Part shown: piece after piece, positions 17,314 through 26,909 of the stretch
Numbering within the stretch: position 1 is the first letter of the stretch
Layout of the letters: every line of letters starts with the position of its first letter
NCBI GenBank assembly: GCA_027068765.1
Contig: JAMOMC010000054.1
Coordinates: 1-42,171, forward strand
Direction of reading: 5' to 3'
DNA from: Campylobacterales bacterium
GTDB taxonomy: Bacteria; Campylobacterota; Campylobacteria; Campylobacterales; QNZT01
DNA length: 42,171 bases
Translations under genes and position numbers: made by a program
The notes under the pieces: model-generated
What the model saw: the letters and a program-made list of their open reading frames with translations, nothing else
Database searches by the model: none
What the model was told of the DNA's origin: nothing

Positions 17314-19065
17314 ATGAAAAGAAGAGAATCATTAAGTATAGTTGACTTTTTATTTGACAATAAAATAGTAACACAAGAGATAGCGGACGAGATTGAAGAA
17401 GAGCATCTAGAGATAGGTGATGATATCGGTTCAATACTTTTAAAAAGGAATATTGTAAATAGTGATACACTCACTCTTTTACTTATTGAAGCTGTTAAAA
17501 ATGGTATTATTACACTAAATGGTATTTATAAAAACTTTTCACTAGATATGGATAAATTTATTGAGAAGTTTGCACAAAGTAGAAATTGCGATTATGTGGA
17601 TCTTTATAGTGTTGATGTAAATTATACTATTGGTGCAAAAGCTGGTTATGAGAAGATTTCTAAACTTCATATACTTCCATATAAAGAGGATGATTTAAAT
17701 ATCTATATTGCTGCTAAAGACCCATTTGATATGGGACTTCAAGATGCTCTTCATCGGATATTTAGAAATAAGCTTATAAAAGTAGCTATTGCAAATCCAG
17801 ATCAAATTGAGAAGCATCTTCATAATATTGAAGTTAGTGAGAGTGTAAAAGATCTTATCTCTGAGATTAGGCAAGAGTTTACAGCTTCAACTGGTGCAGA
17901 TAATGAGGAGAGTTCAGGTATTTTAAAATTGATTGAGCTTATTTTAAAAACAGCAATTATTAGTGAGGCTAGTGATATTCATGTTGAGCCTACTGAGACT
18001 AACTGTATTATTAGAGCTAGAATTGATGGTATGTTAAAAGAAATTTTTGTATTTGATAAAGATATATATCCTCCGCTTGGCTCTCGTATTAAGCTTTTGG
18101 CAAATTTAGATATTGCTGAGAAGAGAAAGCCACAAGATGGAAGATTTTCAGCAACTGTTATGGATAAACATTATGATTTTCGGATGTCAACTCTTCCTAT
18201 AATGACTGGTGAATCTATCGTAATGAGAATTTTGGATAAGTCAAAAGTCATGATTAAGCTTGAAGAGTTAGGGATGCATCCTGAAAATTTTAAAAAATTT
18301 AGAAAAGCTATGGATGCACCTTATGGAGTTATATTTGTAACAGGACCAACAGGAAGTGGTAAGTCAACAACTCTGTATGCTGGAATGAATGCGATAAAAA
18401 GTGTTAAAAGAAAGATGATTACAGTTGAAGATCCTGTTGAGTATCAGATGTCACTTTTGCAACAAGTTCAAGTTAATAATAAAGCAAACTTGACATTTGC
18501 AACAGCTTTAAAGTCAATTTTAAGACAAGATCCAGATATCATCATGATTGGTGAGGTTAGAGATAAAGAGACTTTGAAAATCGCTATTGAAGCTTCACTT
18601 ACAGGTCACTTGGTACTTTCAACTTTGCATACAAATGATGCTGTTAGTGCAGTTACTCGTATTATTGATATGGGTGTTGAGGCTTATTTGGTTTCTGGTG
18701 CTTTGGTTGCTATTCAGGCACAGAGGCTTATAAGAAAAGTTTGTCCACACTGTAAGGTGAAAATTATTCTTCCTGAAGATATGTTAAAAGATATTAAAAG
18801 TTTTCTACCTGAAACTTATCAATTTTATAAAGCAAAAGGGTGTGATAAATGTATGCAAACAGGTTACTCAGGAAGAGATATGGTTTCAGAGGTGTTGGTT
18901 GTGGATGATAATATTCAAAGTATGATAGCAAGAGGTATCTCAAAAGAGGAGATTTTAAAGTATGCATTAGAGAATGGTTTTGTAACCATGTTTGAGGATG
19001 CGGCCGTAAGGGCTGCTAGTGGGAAGACAACAATTGAAGAGGTATATAGGGTGGCTAAAGGATGA
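17314..19065 (+). CDS. mshE: Assembly ATPase of the GspE/PilB/MshE family
   Basis: A 583-residue cytoplasmic hexameric ATPase that powers pilus or pseudopilus extension. The N-terminal MshEN-type region is about 1-190. ILKTAIISEASDIHVEP starts the core, followed by Walker A GPTGSGKST (344-352), the Asp box ITVEDPVEYQ, Walker B DIIMIGEVRDKET and the His box LSTLHTNDAVSAVTRI. A tetracysteine zinc site (CPHCK and CDKCMQTGYSGR) is typical of extension ATPases and absent from PilT. It overlaps the GspF-like gene as ATGA. MshE-type N-domains can bind c-di-GMP; I cannot confirm the binding motif by eye. Confidence 0.92.
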   Translation: MKRRESLSIVDFLFDNKIVTQEIADEIEEEHLEIGDDIGSILLKRNIVNSDTLTLLLIEAVKNGIITLNGIYKNFSLDMDKFIEKFAQSRNCDYVDLYSVDVNYTIGAKAGYEKISKLHILPYKEDDLNIYIAAKDPFDMGLQDALHRIFRNKLIKVAIANPDQIEKHLHNIEVSESVKDLISEIRQEFTASTGADNEESSGILKLIELILKTAIISEASDIHVEPTETNCIIRARIDGMLKEIFVFDKDIYPPLGSRIKLLANLDIAEKRKPQDGRFSATVMDKHYDFRMSTLPIMTGESIVMRILDKSKVMIKLEELGMHPENFKKFRKAMDAPYGVIFVTGPTGSGKSTTLYAGMNAIKSVKRKMITVEDPVEYQMSLLQQVQVNNKANLTFATALKSILRQDPDIIMIGEVRDKETLKIAIEASLTGHLVLSTLHTNDAVSAVTRIIDMGVEAYLVSGALVAIQAQRLIRKVCPHCKVKIILPEDMLKDIKSFLPETYQFYKAKGCDKCMQTGYSGRDMVSEVLVVDDNIQSMIARGISKEEILKYALENGFVTMFEDAAVRAASGKTTIEEVYRVAKG

Positions 19066-20306
19066 CTTATTTTGAAGTAAATTACATAATAAAAGGTAGA
19101 AGAGGAAATGAGCTTATAAAAGCAAATACCAGATTAGATGCAATTGCAATTGCAAAAGCGAAAATTACTGGTGGTACTATTTTAAAAGCTTTTGAGGTTT
19201 CAGCTCCGTTAGAGAATAGAGTAGAGGATTTAAAAGAGCAGTTTTTTGGAAAGATATCTAAAAAGAAGGTGAAAGTCGATATTTTAATAGCTGCAATTAG
19301 ACAACTTGCAGTTATGACAAATGCTGGTATCTCAATACACGATAGTATAAAAGAGGTTGGAAAATCAACTGTAGATCCTCAACTTAAAGCTATTTTTGAA
19401 GATGCTGATGAGAGTTTGAACTCAGGAAAAAGTTTAACTGAAGCATTTATGCCATATAAGTATCAAATTGGCGATGTATCTTTGGCGATGATTGAGCTTG
19501 GAGAGAGTACTGGTAACATGTCAGAGTCTTTGACAAAGCTTGCTGAGGTTTTAGAAGAGATGATGGAGAATGCTAAAAAGTTAAAAGCAGCTCTTCGATA
19601 TCCTACAACGGTTATTGTTGCAATTGCTGCTGCATTTACTATTTTGATGATTTTTGTTGTTCCTCAATTTAAAGAGATATTTGAAAAATTAAATGCAGAT
19701 CTTCCAGCTCCTACAAAGCTTTTGCTCTTTTTTGAAAATATAATTAATAATTATGGATTGTATGTACTTGCAGGGCTTATTGGCTTGGTTGTTTATCATA
19801 AATATATGTATAAAACAAATGATACATATAAGCGAAAAGTTGACAAATATATACTCAAAGTTTATCTTATCGGAAATGTTATTTTTTTCGCTTCAATGAG
19901 TAGATTTATGTTGATTTTTACTGAGCTTGTTCGTGCTGGTATTCCAGTTGCAGATGCACTTGATACCGCTTTAATGACAGTTGATAATGAAGAGATAAAA
20001 GATAAACTCTCGTCCGTTAAGTATTCTGTTGAGAGAGGTTCAAATTTAACAGATGCTTTTAAAGAAACAGGACTCTATGAGGGGATGCTCATACAGATGA
20101 TAAAAGCTGGTGAGCAAGGTGGAGCTTTAGATAAGATGCTTGAAAAGGTGAGTGACTATTTTAAATCTAGATTTAATGAAATAATTGATAATCTTTCAGC
20201 ATATATTGAGCCTATTTTGATTGGTTTTATTGCTGGTATGGTTTTGATGTTAGCACTTGGAATATTTTTACCTATGTGGGATATGGCATCTGCTGTTAAA
20301 AACTAA
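19062..20306 (+). CDS. mshG: Inner-membrane platform protein GspF/PilC/MshG family
   Basis: A 414-residue polytopic protein with the duplicated GspF cytoplasmic domain: repeat one near DILIAAIRQLAVMTNAGISIHDSI and VSLAMIELGESTGNMSESL, repeat two near FASMSRFMLIFTELVRAGIPVADAL and MLIQMIKAGEQGGALDKML. Membrane helices lie at about 180-200, 225-245 and 385-405. It is the rotor or platform on which the MshE-type ATPase acts. It ends the operon; a terminator follows and no prepilin genes are adjacent. Confidence 0.92.
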   Translation: MTYFEVNYIIKGRRGNELIKANTRLDAIAIAKAKITGGTILKAFEVSAPLENRVEDLKEQFFGKISKKKVKVDILIAAIRQLAVMTNAGISIHDSIKEVGKSTVDPQLKAIFEDADESLNSGKSLTEAFMPYKYQIGDVSLAMIELGESTGNMSESLTKLAEVLEEMMENAKKLKAALRYPTTVIVAIAAAFTILMIFVVPQFKEIFEKLNADLPAPTKLLLFFENIINNYGLYVLAGLIGLVVYHKYMYKTNDTYKRKVDKYILKVYLIGNVIFFASMSRFMLIFTELVRAGIPVADALDTALMTVDNEEIKDKLSSVKYSVERGSNLTDAFKETGLYEGMLIQMIKAGEQGGALDKMLEKVSDYFKSRFNEIIDNLSAYIEPILIGFIAGMVLMLALGIFLPMWDMASAVKN

Positions 20307-20314
20307 ATAATAAA

Positions 20315-20355
20315 AAACCATTGAAGAGTAAGTTCCTCAATGGTTTATATTTTAT
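20315..20355. terminator. Bidirectional terminator between the MSHA-like and Pel operons
   Basis: A 10-bp perfect stem (AAACCATTGA at 20315-20324 with TCAATGGTTT at 20337-20346) has a 12-nt loop. T-rich sequence follows on the plus strand and an A run precedes it, so both strands have a U-rich tail. It lies between the convergent GspF-like gene and the outer-membrane PelB gene and can serve both. Confidence 0.75.
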
Positions 20356-20369
20356 AAAAAGTAATTTTT

Positions 20370-23138
20370 CTAAAAGAGTCTAGTGTAAGTTAAATTTACT
20401 CCAAATTTTTCATCACCTAGATTGTTGAGCCTGCTTAGATAACCAAGCTCTAATCTATACATGTCATTTTTAGAAAATGAACCTTTAAAGCCTGTTGAAG
20501 CGTATGTATAGACTCTATCCCCCACATTGCTATAAAGTCCAGATATATTAAAATATGGCTGAAAAGTTGTTCCTATCTTGTATGAATTGTTCGCATAGTT
20601 AAATCCTATTCCGATATTTTGCGAATTTTGTTCTATTAGTTTTGTATTTTTTTCAGAAGTTGGAAGTACTTTTTTTATACTATTTGTATTGTTGCTTTCA
20701 TTGAAATTTCCTAGAGTATAAAAGAGTTCAAAACCCATATTTGGATTTACATTAAAATCATAATCGAAGCTAAATCGTCCTCTTAATCCCGAGCCAATCT
20801 TCTCATTTTCAAAAGTAGAATAGCTGTGGTATTCACCTAAAAATATGAGAGTTTTATTTGAGCTTATTTTATAATTTGTCTCGATAAAAGCACTATTTTT
20901 TTTACCACTTAAAAGTAAAATTGTACTTGCATCTTCGATTTTAGCATTTGTTTTGGCATTAAATCTTAGATATAGATTATCATTTACTCTTTTATCAGCA
21001 TTCAAGATAAATCCTATAGTACTCTTTTTAGCATCTCTATAAAATAAACTTAATTCAATACTTGCGTTGTAGATGTGTTTTCTTATTCCAACTTGAGCAG
21101 ATATATCAGCTGTTTCAAATATATTTGCTATCTCAATTTTTTTATTTTTATATGTAGATTTTTTAAAATCTACTAAAAATCCTAATCCATTAGAGATATA
21201 GTAAAAACCATTTAAATTAAAACTTTGGCTATTTAATATTCCTTGTTTTGATTTTTTAAAATTTATCTCAATTTTATCTCCATAATTTTCATTAAGAGTG
21301 CTTAGCTTACTGATTAGGTATTGGTTTTTTTTATTGTTTAAAAGAGCAGTTTTTGTTAAATTTATGGCTTTGTGCATCTGGTCACTATTTTCTGCACTTT
21401 CTATTTTCATATATTTAGGTGTTGTATATGAAAATCTTTTCATTAGTGCTTTTTTTGTATCTGTTTTACCTCTTAATCTTGCAATTTCCATTGCAGTTAT
21501 TGGGTTTTTATCTATCATACTTTCTTGTATTTTATAAGCTTTGTTATATTTTTTATACTTTAGAGCATGAGCAATTTGTAGTTGTTTATAATCTTTTGGA
21601 GTCAATTTATCTTTCGATATTTTTAGCAGGTTTAAAAACTTTTTTGATGAGATAATATCTAAAGATGCTTCTAAATATTGTCTTAAAAATTTTTTATCTT
21701 TTTTTAGACTTGGGTTGTTTTTGGCTTGTTTACTTAAGATTTTTGAGATTTTTTTAAGTTCAGCTTTTCTTTTTTTCTCTTCTCCTTGAGAGGCTAAAAT
21801 AGATGCATATAAAAATCTAAGTTCAAGGTTTTTAGGTTCATTTTTTATAGATTTTTTAAGATATTTTATTGCAATATCTGGTTTTTGAAGAACTTGATAA
21901 GCTGCTGCTAGAGGATGGTATAAATTAGGAGATATATTGTTGCTTTTTTCTATTTTTTTTATTTCAAAACTAAGTGCTTTGTACTCAAAATTGTCAATTA
22001 AATACCATAAAGTTTGACTTATAGTTTCAGGAGAACCAGATTTGAGTAAAATAGTGTTTTTTATGCTTTTTCTAGCTTCTTTATCTCTTTTAAAATGTTT
22101 ATCAATACTGGCTTTTATAAGCCAAAATCTTGATTTATCTTTTAAAATATTCATACTTTTCTCATCTTTTAATATTTTGTTAATCTCAAAATCGATATCT
22201 CTAAACTCTTTTTTTTCAATTTTTCTTTGGGCATAATCTAAAAAAAACTTACTATTGTTATGTTGTTTTAAAGCTAAAAGGGACATATCTCTTATGATTG
22301 TTGAATTTGAATTTTTATAAACTTGTGCTATTCTTTGATAATCAACTAACCTTGCAGTTTTACTCTCATAAAGCATAAGTGATCCATAAACTCCACTTTC
22401 ATACTGGTGTAAATACCACCCAAGATCACTAATTTTTTCAAAAAATTTTCTATTTTTTGCTAAAACTTTAATTCTATCTTTTGCATCAATAAGTGTTAGA
22501 TATGATCTATCTAAATCTTTTTTTACAAAATAATACTGAGAAATAGCTAATATAACTTTTGCATCTTTTATTTTCATTCTCTCTAATTTTTTTATAATTT
22601 TTTTAGCTTTGTTGAGTTCACCTGTTTTTAGATAAATCGATAAAATATCACTAAGGTATCTGTTTTGGTTATTTTTTGCATAGAGTTTTCTTAATATCTT
22701 AATACTCTCTTTTGGTTTTCCTACTTTATCATAAATGTCATGCATTAACTCTATATCTTGATCACTATAGTTACTTTGTTGAAGCTTTTTTATTATAAAT
22801 GGAAGAGCTTTTTCATATTGATAACTTGCAAGTAAACGCTTTATTATCTCATCTGCGATTAGAGGGTCGTTGTTGGTTTTATAGATATTGGTTAAATACT
22901 TTATAGACTCTTTGTGCCTTCCTGTCCATAAAGTTACCTCACTCATCTTTTGATTCCAAAAATATGAATTAGGCTCTTTTTCTAATGCACTTTTTGCAAC
23001 TTTGTAAGCATTTTCTAAGTCTTTTGAAAATATAAATGAGTCGTACATGAGAGTAAACTGTTCAGATTCTTCATTTTTTGCATAACAGAAGGTAGATAGA
23101 TATAATAAAAAATAAATTAATAAAATTACTTTTCTCAT
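20370..23138 (-). CDS. pelB: PelB C-terminal protein: secreted TPR plus outer-membrane beta-barrel
   Basis: A 922-residue protein with its own Sec signal peptide (MRKVILLIYFLLYLSTFCYA), then about 580 residues of TPR-like helical repeats, and a C-terminal beta-barrel of about 300 residues with alternating strands ending in aromatic ...NLTYTRLF, the usual outer-membrane signature. This matches the periplasmic TPR and porin parts of P. aeruginosa PelB, which exports Pel and steers PelA. In P. aeruginosa PelB is one chain of about 1,190 residues anchored in the inner membrane; here the anchor is in the separate upstream gene, joined by an ATGA overlap. The independent signal peptide shows this is a true split and not a frameshift. 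It is the last gene of the operon. Confidence 0.8.
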   Translation of the reverse strand: MRKVILLIYFLLYLSTFCYAKNEESEQFTLMYDSFIFSKDLENAYKVAKSALEKEPNSYFWNQKMSEVTLWTGRHKESIKYLTNIYKTNNDPLIADEIIKRLLASYQYEKALPFIIKKLQQSNYSDQDIELMHDIYDKVGKPKESIKILRKLYAKNNQNRYLSDILSIYLKTGELNKAKKIIKKLERMKIKDAKVILAISQYYFVKKDLDRSYLTLIDAKDRIKVLAKNRKFFEKISDLGWYLHQYESGVYGSLMLYESKTARLVDYQRIAQVYKNSNSTIIRDMSLLALKQHNNSKFFLDYAQRKIEKKEFRDIDFEINKILKDEKSMNILKDKSRFWLIKASIDKHFKRDKEARKSIKNTILLKSGSPETISQTLWYLIDNFEYKALSFEIKKIEKSNNISPNLYHPLAAAYQVLQKPDIAIKYLKKSIKNEPKNLELRFLYASILASQGEEKKRKAELKKISKILSKQAKNNPSLKKDKKFLRQYLEASLDIISSKKFLNLLKISKDKLTPKDYKQLQIAHALKYKKYNKAYKIQESMIDKNPITAMEIARLRGKTDTKKALMKRFSYTTPKYMKIESAENSDQMHKAINLTKTALLNNKKNQYLISKLSTLNENYGDKIEINFKKSKQGILNSQSFNLNGFYYISNGLGFLVDFKKSTYKNKKIEIANIFETADISAQVGIRKHIYNASIELSLFYRDAKKSTIGFILNADKRVNDNLYLRFNAKTNAKIEDASTILLLSGKKNSAFIETNYKISSNKTLIFLGEYHSYSTFENEKIGSGLRGRFSFDYDFNVNPNMGFELFYTLGNFNESNNTNSIKKVLPTSEKNTKLIEQNSQNIGIGFNYANNSYKIGTTFQPYFNISGLYSNVGDRVYTYASTGFKGSFSKNDMYRLELGYLSRLNNLGDEKFGVNLTYTRLF

Positions 23139-24184
23139 TTTATCCCTTTTTGTTTTATGATTTTTAAAGATAAATTTTTAGCAAAATCAGCCTCTCCAGC
23201 CTCTAGATATAGTTTTAATAATCTACTTACCATTTTAGGATCTTTAAGATATGAATCTTCATAAACTTTTGCAAATTTTGCAGCACTTTTAGAGTTATTG
23301 TTGGCTCTGTAGATATCTATCGTTTTTATAAAAATTTCTTTTTTCTTTTTTAAATTTTTCTCATCTTTGTAAAGCTGTTTATAGATAACAATAGCTTTAA
23401 TATTTCTGTTTTTAGATATATATAAATTTGCTAAAGTAGCTTTATCCAAGTTCAACTCTGTGGCTAAATCCTCCAAATTTGTATCTACAGCTATTAGCGG
23501 AATTAGTGTATTTAACCACAGTTTACTCTCATTTATATCCTCTTTTACTAATACTTTTAGAGCATAAATATCTTCTTGTATTTCATTTAATTCACTTGCA
23601 AGGTAGTGATAATTTTTAAACCATTTTATTCTTTCTTGCTCTTTTACAAAATCTAAAATATTTTTATTAAATCTTAAAGCACTCTTTTTATCACCACTTG
23701 TAAGGGCTGCATGGTATAGAGTTTTACTTGTGTTTTTATCTCTATTTTTAGAGTAACTTATAGATTTTAAAAGTTGTGAGTTCTCATCTTTTATTTTTTT
23801 TGAAACTAACTCATTTTTCTCCTCTTCTAATCTTGTGTTGTTGATTTGAATATGCAGTAAAATCGCATCTTCGGCTATTTTTTTATCTGGATTTTCATCT
23901 AAAATTTTTAGTAGATTGATTGCTAAATCATATTTTTTTTGTTGGTATAGAGTTTTTGCCATTACTAAGATAAGCTCTCTATCTTCAGGATTTAATTTCA
24001 TCAAATTTTGAAGATAGATTGCGGTTAAATCAAAATTACTCTTCTCTGCTAATACCTGTTTTTGTAAACTCTCTTTTGGGTATAGTAGAAAAAGTATGCC
24101 TAAAAATGAGAAAAAGAGTAGAAAAATCTCTAAATTTGTGATAACTAATTTTCTTTTTTTAGTTTTTGCAATTTGGTGTAACAT
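23135..24184 (-). CDS. PelB N-terminal protein: inner-membrane-anchored TPR protein
   Basis: A 349-residue protein with a short positive head (AKTKKRKLV), one membrane helix (about 16-35, LEIFLLFFSFLGILFLLYP) and then TPR-like repeats facing the periplasm (YLQNLMKLNPEDRELILVMAKTLYQQKKYDLAINLL; ANLYISKNRNIKAIVIYKQLY). This is the plan of the N-terminal part of PelB, including its inner-membrane anchor. It starts at 24184, overlapping the pelA end by 26 nt, with AAGGAAG just upstream, and overlaps the barrel gene as ATGA. It resembles PelB by architecture and position; sequence homology would need profile comparison. Confidence 0.65.
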   Translation of the reverse strand: MLHQIAKTKKRKLVITNLEIFLLFFSFLGILFLLYPKESLQKQVLAEKSNFDLTAIYLQNLMKLNPEDRELILVMAKTLYQQKKYDLAINLLKILDENPDKKIAEDAILLHIQINNTRLEEEKNELVSKKIKDENSQLLKSISYSKNRDKNTSKTLYHAALTSGDKKSALRFNKNILDFVKEQERIKWFKNYHYLASELNEIQEDIYALKVLVKEDINESKLWLNTLIPLIAVDTNLEDLATELNLDKATLANLYISKNRNIKAIVIYKQLYKDEKNLKKKKEIFIKTIDIYRANNNSKSAAKFAKVYEDSYLKDPKMVSRLLKLYLEAGEADFAKNLSLKIIKQKGIK

Positions 24185-26909
24185 AAACTTCCTTTACACT
24201 TTTAAACTTCAATGTAACTATACTCTCTTTTTTTACAAAATTCTTTTTTGATGTTTTAACATTTAGTTCACATCCTTTTTTTAATTTATAAACAAAAGTT
24301 AAAGGCATGGTAGATTTTAGATGCAGAGTATTTTTGTTTTTTGATATAACCCTTGCATTTGATTCTATAAGAAAGTTTTCATTTTTACTCTTTTTTTCTA
24401 AAGTTAAAAATTTACTTTTTTTTGAATCTAAATGAACATATGTATAATTTTTTTCATCCTTGTAACCTGCTATCCCAAAACTCTTATTTAATCTAGGGTA
24501 TCCTAATGTTCTTGGAACTCTTAGTGTTCTTAGGTGGTTAAAACCTCTTAAAAGCCAAGTGTTGTTCTCTTTAGCTAAAGATGCATCATAAAAATCTGTT
24601 ACTTTTGCAGGATATGTACTTGTAAATATATGCATAACATCTTGCTTATTCGCCCAATCATAAATCTCTTTTAGTGCAACATAAGATGCTCTTTTAGATG
24701 CAGAATAGAAGTGATAGTAGATATTAATTGGTTTTAATCTTCTTGGTTTGTTGGTTAAGTTAAAAGTCTGTATTACCTTTTTAAATCCCCAAAATGGACC
24801 TTGCCAATCATTTGTATAGACATTTTCATTTTGTTGACCTGTATAAATCTGATAATAATCTCCAAGTTTTAAACCAAGAGGTTGGATTAGAGATAGCCAT
24901 GGGCGGTCATTTGTTATTGTTGTATCTCCTCCGTTGATATTTATAATATTATTTGCATATGTATACTCTAATACATCTTCACTAGGTGAGCAGTCTCCCG
25001 TCCAGAAGATTGTATTTATTTTTGGTCTGTTTTTTGGTATTAATCTATCGTTGATATAATCCATTGAGCCACCTATCTCTCTATCTGTTGAGTATGTGTA
25101 GTTTTTTATTTCGATATTGTAATTTTTCTTATTTGGGTTTTTTTCAAGTTTTTGCCAGTAAAAAGGGTGGGTAAAAGTGTGAGTTGCTCCCTCAATATGA
25201 GGGAGTTTAAACATCTCTTTTGCGGCTTTTTCTAGCCTTTTTGATAGTTTTGGATAAAGTCCGTGAGGAGCTGTTTCTGATTCAACAATTGAGACTGATT
25301 GGGGGAAAGTGTATGGCTTTATAAATTTTTCAAGTATTAGCTCAATTGAAAATTGTTTTGGATTGTTTTCAACTCTGTTCATTGAGCCATCTCCATCAAT
25401 ATGAATAAACATAAGCCTTTTCCCACTCTCTGTTGTGGTATCAGCAATTGGAATAGAGGCAAGATTTAAAGATTTAGAAAATAGCTTAAATGGATCAACA
25501 ATCCATAAGTTATTGTCATTAAAATAGCTAGTTGTTATATCATTTCGTATATACCCTCCCCATGGCATAAGAGCTGCTAGTGTAGATGTCTGATTTTTAC
25601 TATTTTTATAACTAAAGAGAATTTTGCCACCTTTTGGTGTAATTGTATACTGGTGATGATGTATATAAGGTCTAATTTCAAAGTTAAACATATCATCTTG
25701 TTTTATAATTTTAATTTTGCTATTTGGTTTTGCAAAATTTTTCTCTATATTTAGCCCTAATTTTGTAGAAAGAGGGTGGTTTAATGCCAGTGCACCATTT
25801 CCTATAAAAAGTACTTTTGTATTTTGCAAAATTGCTATTTGTATCCATTTTGCAAATCTATCATAATCTTTATACTCTTCCTCTAACCAAACTATAATCC
25901 CTGCATATCTACTACTTAAGTCTCCTTTTGGTAGAGGAGTATTTATATCGTGAAGAGTTGGGATATAGCCTAAATACTCTAAAGGCATTGAAGCTAAACG
26001 GTGGGCATAACTATAATTAATCATTTTATCTTCTATTTTGTCTCTATCGTAGATTATTAAAACTTCTCTTTTTATAGCATTTTTACTTCCTTTTCCAATA
26101 TCTGTTAACTCTTTTGTAGTTACATAAGGGATAAAGCCTTTTTTTTGAAGTGCTTTTACAGCTTGAAGTTGTCTCTTTTTTTCATTTTTTGGCAAATAAT
26201 CTAATGCAATAATGGGAATATTATAACTTTTTATTTTTTTAAGCCATATATCTAGCCACTCTCTATCTCTATTAGAGACTTTTTTATATTTCATAGTAGA
26301 GGCATTAATTCCATAATAGTATGACTCAAATAAAAATACATCTACATAAGGATGAATTTCATCTATAATCTCAAATCCACGATTTATAATGAGTTTTGAA
26401 TTTGGGTACTTTTGCTTGAATTTTTTTATAAATTTTATTAGACCAAGTCGAAGTTTTTCTTTTTCTTTTTTACTAACTTTAGCAAGTTGATAAGAGTCCA
26501 TTGTGTCAAAAAAGAAGTTTTTAACCCCTTTTTTATAAAGCTCTCCTATAACTCTATCTAATAAAAAATTTTGATAATTTGGGTTTTTGATATCTAAAAT
26601 TAGACTTCCCCAAGCACTGTTTTTGCCAATTATCCATCTTTTATCGATTTCTTTTGCAAAAGGTCTGCTTTTTAACATCTCATTTACACTTACATAAGCA
26701 TAGATATTATCTCTATAAGTTTTAAATCCACTTGTATAAACATTGATAAAATCAGGCTCTAGTATGATATAGTCGTGTATACCAACAAGTGAATATGGGA
26801 TATTGTCTCCATAATAGACTATAGCACTTTTTGATGTTAAAGATGCATTTAAAGAGCTAAAGAGAGCAAACAAGAGTAAAACTATCTTAGCGAAGTAGAA
26901 ATGTTTCAT
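24159..26909 (-). CDS. pelA: PelA, bifunctional Pel hydrolase and deacetylase
   Basis: A periplasmic enzyme of 916 residues from the ATG at 26909; an upstream TTG two codons earlier is open, but AAAGGA sits 8 nt before this ATG. A signal peptide (MKHFYFAKIVLLLFALFSSLNA) is followed by a GH166 alpha-galactosaminidase-like domain (about 30-270, FFFDTMDSY and FLFESYYYG carrying the likely acids), a flavodoxin-like region, and a CE4-like deacetylase with the metal motif HIDGDGSMNR (about 503-512) and GATHTFTHPF. The two His of that motif are spaced four apart, like D528/H600/H604 of P. aeruginosa PelA. A C-terminal beta domain follows. It partially de-N-acetylates the GalNAc polymer and can cut it. 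It overlaps pelG at its start. Confidence 0.93.
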   Translation of the reverse strand: MKHFYFAKIVLLLFALFSSLNASLTSKSAIVYYGDNIPYSLVGIHDYIILEPDFINVYTSGFKTYRDNIYAYVSVNEMLKSRPFAKEIDKRWIIGKNSAWGSLILDIKNPNYQNFLLDRVIGELYKKGVKNFFFDTMDSYQLAKVSKKEKEKLRLGLIKFIKKFKQKYPNSKLIINRGFEIIDEIHPYVDVFLFESYYYGINASTMKYKKVSNRDREWLDIWLKKIKSYNIPIIALDYLPKNEKKRQLQAVKALQKKGFIPYVTTKELTDIGKGSKNAIKREVLIIYDRDKIEDKMINYSYAHRLASMPLEYLGYIPTLHDINTPLPKGDLSSRYAGIIVWLEEEYKDYDRFAKWIQIAILQNTKVLFIGNGALALNHPLSTKLGLNIEKNFAKPNSKIKIIKQDDMFNFEIRPYIHHHQYTITPKGGKILFSYKNSKNQTSTLAALMPWGGYIRNDITTSYFNDNNLWIVDPFKLFSKSLNLASIPIADTTTESGKRLMFIHIDGDGSMNRVENNPKQFSIELILEKFIKPYTFPQSVSIVESETAPHGLYPKLSKRLEKAAKEMFKLPHIEGATHTFTHPFYWQKLEKNPNKKNYNIEIKNYTYSTDREIGGSMDYINDRLIPKNRPKINTIFWTGDCSPSEDVLEYTYANNIININGGDTTITNDRPWLSLIQPLGLKLGDYYQIYTGQQNENVYTNDWQGPFWGFKKVIQTFNLTNKPRRLKPINIYYHFYSASKRASYVALKEIYDWANKQDVMHIFTSTYPAKVTDFYDASLAKENNTWLLRGFNHLRTLRVPRTLGYPRLNKSFGIAGYKDEKNYTYVHLDSKKSKFLTLEKKSKNENFLIESNARVISKNKNTLHLKSTMPLTFVYKLKKGCELNVKTSKKNFVKKESIVTLKFKSVKEVYVTPNCKN

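Noticed and set aside
23135-23140. Frameshift explanation for the two-part PelB
   Set aside because: The downstream protein starts with its own signal peptide and the genes share a clean ATGA overlap, so two separate products are more likely than a broken gene.
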